Assembly: GCA_023395675.1 (NCBI GenBank)
Contig: JAEWYL010000225.1
Location: forward strand, 1 to 19,851
Origin: Chloroflexota bacterium
GTDB taxonomy: Bacteria; Chloroflexota; Anaerolineae; Anaerolineales; UBA4823
Direction: 5' to 3'
Length of the DNA stretch: 19,851 bases
In this document: positions 14,673 to 19,851 of the stretch, piece after piece
Numbering within the stretch: position 1 is the stretch's first letter
How the letters are laid out: each line of letters starts with the position of its first letter
Translations under genes and position numbers: made by a program
Notes under the pieces: model-generated
What the model was told of the DNA's origin: nothing
The model's database searches: none
Seen by the model: only the letters and a program-made list of their open reading frames with translations

Positions 14673-17600
14673 GCATATCCCCGGCCCGGAGCCACACGGT
14701 GAAGGCGCTGCCCTGCCCGGGGGTGCTCTCCACACTGATGCGCCCGCCCAGGCGGTCCATGATCTCTTTCGAGATCGCCAGCCCCAGGCCCGTACCGGGG
14801 GCGTTGGTGGCCCGGCTGGCGGAGCCGCGGTAAAAGCGCGAGAAGAGCTGGGACAGCTCCTCCGGGCGGATCCCGGCGCCGGTATCCCGCACCTGGACGG
14901 AGACCCAGCCGCAGGCAGGATCCAGCTCGGGCAGGGCCGTGCGCCCGTTCCCACCGGGGGCCGCAGGGGGATGGTAGGCCGCGCTCACCTGGATGCGCCC
15001 TCCCGCCGGGGTGTAGTTGAAGGCGTTGGTGAGCAGGTTCGAGAGCACCTGGGTGAGCAGGTGGGGGTCGGTCTGCACGGCAGGCAGGCCCGAGGCGCAG
15101 GTATAGCTCAGGGAGAGCTCGCGGCCGAAGGCCATCTGGTTGCGGTCGATCACCAGATTGTTCACCAGCTGGTCCAGGTCCACGCGCTGGAAGCAGGCCC
15201 AGATGCGCCCGGCCTCCAGGCGCGAGATGGTCAGCAGCCCCTCGATCAGGTCGGTCAGCCGCTCGGTCTCGCGGCGCAGGGTGGCCAGGTATTTGGCGCT
15301 GCCCTCCGGGCTGCGGGCGGTGGAGACCAGGTCAATGTAAAGAGAGAGGTTGGTGAGCGGGGTGCGCAGCTCGTGGGAGACGTCGGAGACGAACTTCGAT
15401 TTGATCTGGTCGAGCTCCCGGAAGCGGGTGACGTCCCGGAAGACGACCACTGAGCCCAGCCCGCGTCCCTGGATGGGGAGCGAGGAAGCCAGAGCCTGGT
15501 AGGCGCGCCCGCCCACCTCGACCACGGCCTTCTCGTGCGGCGCGCCGCCCGGGTCCAGGTGCGCGAAAAGCTCCTGCGAGAACAGGTCCTGTTCGCAGGC
15601 GGCGGCCTGGAGGCGCAGGTGCTCCGCGGCGGGGTTCTCCTGCACCAGGCGCCGGTCATCGTCCAGCACGAAGATCGCGTCCGGGACGGAGACCAGGATG
15701 CGCTCCATGCGTTCTTTGGCGGCGGAAAGCTCGGCCGTGCGCTCGCCCACGCGCTGCTCCAGCTCGCTGGCGTAGGACTGCAGGCGGCGGTAGAGGCGGG
15801 CGTTCTGGATGGCGGTGGCGGCGTAGGAGCCGAAAGCCTGCAGCAGGCGGGCGATCTCTTCGGTGAAGAAATTCGGGATCTCGCTGTTGAGGTTCAGGAA
15901 CCCGACGATCTGCTCCCCGGCGATGAGCGGGGCGCCGGTATAAGAGCGGATCCAGCTCGAGGATTCGATCTCAGCCCAGGACGGGTACTGGCTGGTATCG
16001 GGGATGAGCAGCGGTTTGCGGCTATCGAGCATGGCCTGCAGGGTGGCGGAGGTGAGGGGCAGGCGCACGTCCTCTTTTCCGCTGTCCACCCCCACCTGGG
16101 TGCAGTCCACACAGCGCACCCGGCGCGCCTCCTCCCCTTCCACCAGCATGAGCGAGACAGAGCGGCAGGGGATGACGGTGAGCACCTGGGTCAGGATCTC
16201 TTCCAGCACCTCGTCCAGGTCCAGGCTGTTGTTCAGGGCCATGGCCGCCTGGACCAGGGCCTCGGCGAGCTGGCGCTGGCGGTGCTCGGCCTGGAACAGG
16301 CGCACGTTCTGGATGGCGATGGCCAGGGTCTGCACCAGGGTCACGCCGAGCTGGATCTCGTCCTCCTGAAAACTGTGCGGCTGGCGGTAGTAGAGGCAGA
16401 GGGCGCCGATGGGCCGCCCCTGGAACAGCACGGGGAGCACCAGCAGGGCGCGCAGCCCGGCCTCCTGCAGCAGGGGAAGCGGCCCGGCCTCCGGCGCGGC
16501 CCCCAGAATATCCTCCACCGCCAGCGGCAGGCCGGAGCGCAGGGCCTGCTCCACCAGCCTGCCGGCGCAGGCCTGGCCGGGGCGGGCGGCGCGGCTCTCC
16601 GGCAGCCCGTGGCGGTAAGAACGAAAACCGCTCCCGCTTTCCGCGTCCAGCAGGCAGACCTCGCTGGCGCCGGCCTGCATGAGCTCCTCGCCGGCCTGGA
16701 AAATCTTGTCCAGCAGGCCCTCGATGCGGCGGGCCTGGACGATATCGTTGGTGTACTGGTGCAGGGCCAGCAGCAGCCGCTCGTACTGGCGCCGGCGGGT
16801 GGTATCGTGCAGGTTGGTGACCGCATACTCCACCCTGCCGGGGGCGCCGCGCACCTGGGCGGCCCGCACCGAAAAATGGCTCACCCGGCCTGTGCGGGCG
16901 CGGTGCTCGAACTCGAATTCCGCCTGGCCTTCCTGCGCCAGCCGCTCGAACTGCAGGGCGATCACCTCCCGCTCCTGGGGGTCGGGCAGGATGTCCTTCA
17001 GGTTCTTACCCGTCATTTCGTCCGTATAGCGGTGGAACAGGGCGGACACGGCCGGGTTGGTGTAGATGATGCTCCCGTTCATGTCGGAGATGATCAGGCC
17101 GTCCTGCATGGTCTCGGCGGCGCTGTAGAGCACGGCCTGCTGGCGGCTGGCGCCCAGGTTGATCAGGGCGTGGGCCAGGCCGTCCGCCAGCTCCTGCAGC
17201 AGGTCCAGCTCGACCTGCGAAAAGGCGTAGGGGCGGCTGCCGTACACCGCCAGCACGCCCAGGGGCCGCCCGGCATGGCGCAGGGGAAAGGCCGAGCTGG
17301 AGCGCAGCCCGAAGCGGAGGGCCAGGCCTTTCCAGGCGGCATTCCCAATGGAGCGGGCGATATCCAGGCGGGCGGCGCTCTCCCCGCAGTTCAGGGCCGC
17401 GCTGACCGCCCCGTCGGACCAGATGGCGTCGCCGCCCTGATCGGCCAGGGCGCGCAGATAGCCGGACTGCGGGCCAGCCTGCGCTGCGGGAGCGGTGGGC
17501 TGGCGCTCGCCGCCCAGCAGGCCGACCCACACCAGGGGATAATCCAGCCGGGAGGCCAGCAGGCGGCAGATTTCGTCCAGCAGGGCCTGGGAATTGTCGG

Positions 17601-18372
17601 CGCCGGAGATCAGCCGGTTGGCCTGGGCCAGGATGCGGAAGTAGTTGTAATGGTCGCGGGCGCGCGCCTCGAGCTGCCCGTTGGCGGCGGAAAGGCTGCG
17701 GGATGGGTGGGGTGAGGCGGAAGCGGGCAGGTCCGGGAGGACGCGGCGCAGGTAGAAGGCCAGCAGGGGACAGAGCGCCAGGGCCGACAGGCCGGCCCCG
17801 GCCGGGTAGGCGAGCAGGCGCAGCGCGAAATCCCCCTCCGGCAGCATGGACAGGGCAAAAACTGCGCCCCCGGCAGCCGCGGCCGCCAGCAGCGCCAGCC
17901 CCGCGCGGAGATTGCCGGGCCGCGCGCCGCCCGGCCGGCGGCAGAGGCCGAAGAGCGCCAGCCCTCCCGCGCCCAGGGCCAGGGCCGCAGCCAGGCTGCG
18001 CCAGGCGCTCTCCAGGCGCAGGGAGGCCTCCTGCGAGAGCAGGTTCAGCAGCGCCAGGAAGAGCGCCAGCAGGAGCAGCCCCGCCAGGGCATCACGCGCC
18101 CTCAGCGCGCCGCTGAGGCGGACCAGCAGCAGCCCTAAGAGCACGGCCGGGAGCAGCAGCAGGGGCCTGTATTCAAGCGCCAGCGCGCCTCCCGCCAGCT
18201 CGAGCGGCAGAGCCCCGGGCGAGCCTGCCGCGGCAGCCGCCCCCAGCCCGCCGAGGAAGACCAGCAGCGGGGCGAGACCCAGCCTGGGGCTCAGGCGGTG
18301 CAGGAGCAGGACGATCAGGCCGACGGACCAGAGCAGGACCAGTGGGAGAAAGAGAGCGTTAAATGAAGGCAC
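14668..18372 (-). CDS. Membrane-bound multi-sensor histidine kinase (GAF/PAS)
   Basis: Sensor kinase of 1234 aa that autophosphorylates on His and passes the phosphate to a response regulator; none is encoded nearby, so it is an orphan here. In order: about six to seven hydrophobic segments (roughly 5-25, 31-48, 70-87, 93-113, 122-143, 155-176, 184-207), a GAF domain (about 257-405), PAS (411-530), GAF (545-690), GAF (710-860), a short coiled coil (860-890), a second PAS (888-985), HisKA with FVSDVSHELRTPL (H1000 the phospho-acceptor) and an ATPase domain with N-box N1112/N1116, G1 DTGAGI (1163-1168) and G2 GTGLGLAI (1193-1200). All catalytic motifs are intact. The start is a GTG at 18370-18372 with no clear ribosome site; an in-frame stop four codons upstream prevents a longer form, but a shorter one is possible. 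The ligand is unknown. Confidence 0.93.
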   Translation of the reverse strand: MPSFNALFLPLVLLWSVGLIVLLLHRLSPRLGLAPLLVFLGGLGAAAAAGSPGALPLELAGGALALEYRPLLLLPAVLLGLLLVRLSGALRARDALAGLLLLALFLALLNLLSQEASLRLESAWRSLAAALALGAGGLALFGLCRRPGGARPGNLRAGLALLAAAAAGGAVFALSMLPEGDFALRLLAYPAGAGLSALALCPLLAFYLRRVLPDLPASASPHPSRSLSAANGQLEARARDHYNYFRILAQANRLISGADNSQALLDEICRLLASRLDYPLVWVGLLGGERQPTAPAAQAGPQSGYLRALADQGGDAIWSDGAVSAALNCGESAARLDIARSIGNAAWKGLALRFGLRSSSAFPLRHAGRPLGVLAVYGSRPYAFSQVELDLLQELADGLAHALINLGASRQQAVLYSAAETMQDGLIISDMNGSIIYTNPAVSALFHRYTDEMTGKNLKDILPDPQEREVIALQFERLAQEGQAEFEFEHRARTGRVSHFSVRAAQVRGAPGRVEYAVTNLHDTTRRRQYERLLLALHQYTNDIVQARRIEGLLDKIFQAGEELMQAGASEVCLLDAESGSGFRSYRHGLPESRAARPGQACAGRLVEQALRSGLPLAVEDILGAAPEAGPLPLLQEAGLRALLVLPVLFQGRPIGALCLYYRQPHSFQEDEIQLGVTLVQTLAIAIQNVRLFQAEHRQRQLAEALVQAAMALNNSLDLDEVLEEILTQVLTVIPCRSVSLMLVEGEEARRVRCVDCTQVGVDSGKEDVRLPLTSATLQAMLDSRKPLLIPDTSQYPSWAEIESSSWIRSYTGAPLIAGEQIVGFLNLNSEIPNFFTEEIARLLQAFGSYAATAIQNARLYRRLQSYASELEQRVGERTAELSAAKERMERILVSVPDAIFVLDDDRRLVQENPAAEHLRLQAAACEQDLFSQELFAHLDPGGAPHEKAVVEVGGRAYQALASSLPIQGRGLGSVVVFRDVTRFRELDQIKSKFVSDVSHELRTPLTNLSLYIDLVSTARSPEGSAKYLATLRRETERLTDLIEGLLTISRLEAGRIWACFQRVDLDQLVNNLVIDRNQMAFGRELSLSYTCASGLPAVQTDPHLLTQVLSNLLTNAFNYTPAGGRIQVSAAYHPPAAPGGNGRTALPELDPACGWVSVQVRDTGAGIRPEELSQLFSRFYRGSASRATNAPGTGLGLAISKEIMDRLGGRISVESTPGQGSAFTVWLRAGDML

Positions 18373-18524
18373 AGGCCGGTCTCACGAGGCTGAGAGGGTA
18401 AAGGCGCGCCGCAGCGCAGGGCGGAGGGGGCAGGCTGATTTGGACCATAAGCGGGAACGGGGATCATCACACCTTCTGTGGAGCTGCCGCTCCGGCGAAC
18501 ACCGGTAATGAAAACCACGCTGCT

Positions 18525-18543
18525 CCACGTATTATAAACGTGG
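18525..18543 (-). promoter_or_regulatory. Candidate kinase promoter inside an inverted repeat
   Basis: CCACGT (18525-18530) and ACGTGG (18538-18543) form a perfect 6-bp inverted repeat around ATTATAA. On the minus strand the centre contains TATAAT (18531-18536). A repressor bound to the repeat would cover the -10. No -35 or TGn is seen. The leader to the GTG start would be about 150 nt and shows no supported gene. Confidence 0.4.
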
Positions 18544-18584
18544 CGCATCGGCCTCCGTTACCCTTACAAGACTGTTAGCGACCC

Positions 18585-18647
18585 TGCAGGGGCAGGCCTG
18601 GTCCAACCCGCCTGGCGCGTGAACCCTGTTCCAGACCTGCCCCTGCA
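18585..18647. repeat. Long inverted repeat between the kinase and tRNA-Glu
   Basis: TGCAGGGGCAGGCCTGG (18585-18601) and the segment 18631-18647 are inverted copies matching at 16 of 17 positions, with a 29-nt loop. The 12 outer pairs are perfect. No T-run follows on either side. It may be a terminator-like structure or a remnant of a mobile element. Confidence 0.6.
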
Positions 18648-18784
18648 TGCCCCGGCGCCGGTACGCATTCTTTTGTTCTGCTTGCCGCGCCTGGCGAACT
18701 GCTCACCAGGGACCGCCCCCAACCTGCCCGGGCAGCGGCCCGGCTTTGAGAACTGGAACCCAGACCCTCTTCCCAAAATTACCG

Positions 18785-18813
18785 TTGACGAGAAGCCCCG
18801 CACGTGTTAGAAT
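18785..18813 (+). promoter_or_regulatory. tRNA-Glu promoter
   Basis: TTGACG (18785-18790) and TAGAAT (18808-18813) are exactly 17 bp apart, each a 5/6 match to the sigma-70 consensus. Transcription would start near 18820, about 19 nt before the mature tRNA. Confidence 0.75.
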
Positions 18814-18838
18814 TCCGGCGCTTGACCAATAATGTGCC

Positions 18839-18914
18839 GCCCCCATCGTCTAGCGGCCCAGGACGTGGCCCTCTCAAGGCCAAAACAGGGGTTCGAGTCC
18901 CCTTGGGGGCACCA
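18839..18914 (+). tRNA. tRNA-Glu (anticodon CUC)
   Basis: The acceptor stem GCCCCCA (18839-18845) pairs with TGGGGGC (18904-18910). The D arm is GTC...GAC; the anticodon stem TGGCC/GGCCA encloses loop CTCTCAA with anticodon CTC at 18873-18875. The T arm is AGGGGTTCGAGTCCCCT. The discriminator A is followed by an encoded CCA. It reads GAG codons. The overall match to E. coli tRNA-Glu in the D and T arms is strong. Confidence 0.96.
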
Positions 18915-18917
18915 AAA
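18901..18917 (+). repeat. Possible attL-type repeat: tRNA-Glu 3' end
   Basis: CCTTGGGGGCACCAAAA at the 3' end of the tRNA matches 15 of 17 bases of 19761-19777. tRNA 3' ends are common integration sites. See the matching entry for the alternative explanation. Confidence 0.3.
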
Positions 18918-18945
18918 AACAGCCGCGCTGAACGCGGCTGTTTTG
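18916..18945 (+). terminator. Intrinsic terminator of tRNA-Glu
   Basis: AAAACAGCCGCG (18916-18927) and CGCGGCTGTTTT (18933-18944) pair over 12 bp with loop CTGAA, ending in a T-run. It begins 2 nt after the CCA end of the tRNA. Confidence 0.9.
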
Positions 18946-19120
18946 CTTTAACGAATACAGCCATTCGTCCCGAAGCACTTGGGGGGATAGTCTGGCTGTG
19001 TCGTTCCCATGCTGCGCTTCGAGCAGCGGCACAAACTGGCGGAGTTCGATGATAAGGCCAGCTTGAGGCATAGAGATGCGGCAGAGAGTTATTGACCGGA
19101 TCATCCACTGATAGACCTGG
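18946..19120. other. Intergenic stretch between the tRNA terminator and the toxin-antitoxin promoter
   Basis: Small frames cross this stretch on both strands, but they lack ribosome sites and recognisable domains, and one includes the tRNA itself. It may be remnant DNA brought in with the toxin-antitoxin pair. Confidence 0.4.
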
Positions 19121-19126
19121 TATAAT
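19121..19126 (+). promoter_or_regulatory. Toxin-antitoxin operon promoter
   Basis: TGG-TATAAT is an extended -10 box; no -35 lies at the usual distance. A short inverted repeat (TTGT 19126-19129, ACAA 19133-19136) and a direct repeat ATAATTG (19122-19128, 19137-19143) overlap the start region and could be where the AbrB-like antitoxin represses its own operon. Confidence 0.55.
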
Positions 19127-19160
19127 TGTTTTACAAATAATTGATCGATCGGAGAAACGT

Positions 19161-19367
19161 ATGGAAACGGTGACAGTCTCTCCCAAGTTTCAAGTGGTGA
19201 TTCCCAAAGCGGCGCGGCAGATGCTCGGCATTCAAGCTGGACAGAAGCTGATGGTCATCGCCTATCAAAATCGCATCGTGCTGCTGCCTGAACGGCCAAT
19301 CCAGGAAGCTCGCGGCTCGCTCAAAGGGATCGATACAAAGATGGATCGGGAAGAAGACCGAATATGA
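19161..19367 (+). CDS. AbrB/SpoVT-type antitoxin (VapB-like)
   Basis: A 68-aa protein whose N-terminal half, VTVSPKFQVVIPKAARQMLG (residues 4-23), is the swapped-hairpin AbrB DNA-binding fold found in VapB/MazE antitoxins. The C-terminal half is charged and probably wraps the toxin. It should neutralise the downstream PIN toxin and repress its own promoter. The start at 19161 is chosen for GGAG (19151-19154), 6 nt upstream, and because the AbrB fold begins here; an in-frame upstream ATG at 19092 would run through the promoter. Its stop overlaps the toxin start as ATGA, typical of translational coupling. Confidence 0.88.
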   Translation: METVTVSPKFQVVIPKAARQMLGIQAGQKLMVIAYQNRIVLLPERPIQEARGSLKGIDTKMDREEDRI

Positions 19368-19735
19368 ACGTTGTCGATTCATCGGGCTGGCTGGAATATT
19401 TTAGCGACAGCGAGCAGGCCGAATTTTTCGCCCCGGCGATTGAGGATACTGAGCATCTGCTCGTGCCCGTGATCTGCGTCCACGAGGTTTTCAAGAAAAT
19501 TCTGCTCACATACGGTCAGGCAGAGGCAGAAGGCCGCATCGCAGACCTGTTCAAAGGTCTGGTGGTTGATTTAAACGCGCCGCTGGCTATGAGTGCGGCG
19601 CTGCTATCTGTCGAACATAAAATTCCAATGGCAGACAGCATCATCCTTGCCGTAGCGCGGGAATATTCTGCTACTTTGTGGACTCAGGATGAACACTTTA
19701 AGGGTCTCGATTCTGTTCAGTACAAGGAAAAGTAG
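19364..19735 (+). CDS. vapC: VapC-type PIN-domain toxin (ribonuclease)
   Basis: A 123-aa PIN-domain protein. The acidic metal-binding residues are in place: D5 in VVDSSGW, E41 in VHEVFKK, D91 in MADSIILA and D109 in TQDEHF. Family members are Mg-dependent RNases that cut tRNA or rRNA and halt growth when the antitoxin is degraded; the target here cannot be told. It overlaps the antitoxin gene by four bases. Base composition is about half GC in the lines counted, clearly lower than the neighbouring housekeeping genes, which suggests acquisition. Length and motifs look intact. Confidence 0.9.
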   Translation: MNVVDSSGWLEYFSDSEQAEFFAPAIEDTEHLLVPVICVHEVFKKILLTYGQAEAEGRIADLFKGLVVDLNAPLAMSAALLSVEHKIPMADSIILAVAREYSATLWTQDEHFKGLDSVQYKEK

Positions 19736-19760
19736 GTTTTTAGCGGTTCGGAACAGCTTT

Positions 19761-19777
19761 CCTTTGGGGCGCCAAAA
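19761..19777 (+). repeat. Possible attR-type repeat matching the tRNA-Glu 3' end
   Basis: CCTTTGGGGCGCCAAAA matches the tRNA 3' end and flank at 18901-18917 in 15 of 17 bases. It can also fold by itself (CCTTTGG with CCAAAAGG), so it may simply be a weak hairpin after vapC. No integrase is present between the two copies. Confidence 0.3.
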
Positions 19778-19851
19778 GGGGTTGTCCAAAAGGGCCAATG
19801 CAAGGTGAAGTCAATACAACCGGTGGGGGGGGGGCCGCGCGGCCCCCCCCC
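19778..19851 (+). mobile_element. Hairpin element copy 3, truncated by the contig end
   Basis: GGGGTTGTCCAAAA resembles the left end of copies 1 and 2, and TGTCC (19783) lies the same 47 nt from the end of the first G5 (19825-19829) as in both. About 26 of 47 bases match copy 2. The stem then becomes G10, CCGCGCGG, C9 up to the contig end, without the GAGC/GCTC core of the other copies. Either the assembly broke inside the hairpin, or the palindromic end is an artefact. Confidence 0.5.

Noticed and set aside
15535..17715. 726-aa open frame antisense to the histidine kinase
   Set aside because: Shadow frame without recognisable domains; the kinase motifs on the minus strand account for the region.
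14668..18372. Kinase and mutase as a two-gene operon with linked function
   Set aside because: The same strand and short gap allow read-through, but the mutase has its own strong -10 box and ribosome site, and no functional link is evident.
18779..19186. Small frames overlapping tRNA-Glu with GTRTPVLALRG- or RGLEPLFWP-like endings
   Set aside because: Classic false translations of a tRNA gene; the tRNA cloverleaf is certain.

Overview
The window is a 19.85-kb, GC-rich bacterial contig, most likely from Chloroflexota and probably an Anaerolineae-like lineage. The basis is a very large SecA, a PHP-type DnaE, a pyrophosphate-type phosphofructokinase, a multi-GAF/PAS histidine kinase, and a secreted protein with an FLPLV motif soon after its signal peptide, which I remember as common in exported Chloroflexota proteins. 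No 16S or marker phylogeny is available here, so the assignment is inference. Both window ends are G-run/C-run palindromes, so the first and last ~40 bases should not be trusted base by base.

Layout. Left part: secA (minus strand, 1436 aa) has its own perfect TATAAT box and a very short leader. It diverges from an unrecognised secreted protein (plus strand, 537 aa). Downstream of that gene is the first copy of a small hairpin-bearing element, followed by dnaE (plus strand, 1338 aa, replicative DNA polymerase III alpha). dnaE converges on a 6-phosphofructokinase (minus strand). The ~500 bp between them is a tandem array of five related hairpins with an exact 217-bp period (A-B-A-B-A).

Middle and right part: upstream of the phosphofructokinase are a good promoter, a ~180-nt leader and a second copy of the hairpin element. 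Then come a stand-alone acyl-CoA mutase large subunit (minus strand) and a 1234-aa membrane-bound sensor kinase (minus strand). The mutase promoter overlaps the stop codon of the kinase gene. Beyond an inverted-repeat region lies tRNA-Glu(CUC) with a clear promoter and terminator. After it comes a lower-GC type II toxin-antitoxin pair (AbrB-like antitoxin and VapC/PIN toxin, overlapping ATGA). The contig ends inside what appears to be a third copy of the hairpin element.

How it fits together: the protein genes are mostly housekeeping (secretion, replication, glycolysis, acyl-CoA rearrangement) and are probably transcribed individually. The new or under-described material is in the intergenic DNA. 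It comprises (i) a ~120-bp non-coding hairpin element present two or three times, whose stem changes by compensatory base pairs, and (ii) the 217-bp hairpin array between the convergent genes dnaE and pfkA. Secondary points are a mutase with isobutyryl-CoA-mutase-like active-site residues, a SecA with a large extra block in its helical region, and a toxin-antitoxin module next to a tRNA with an imperfect att-like repeat.
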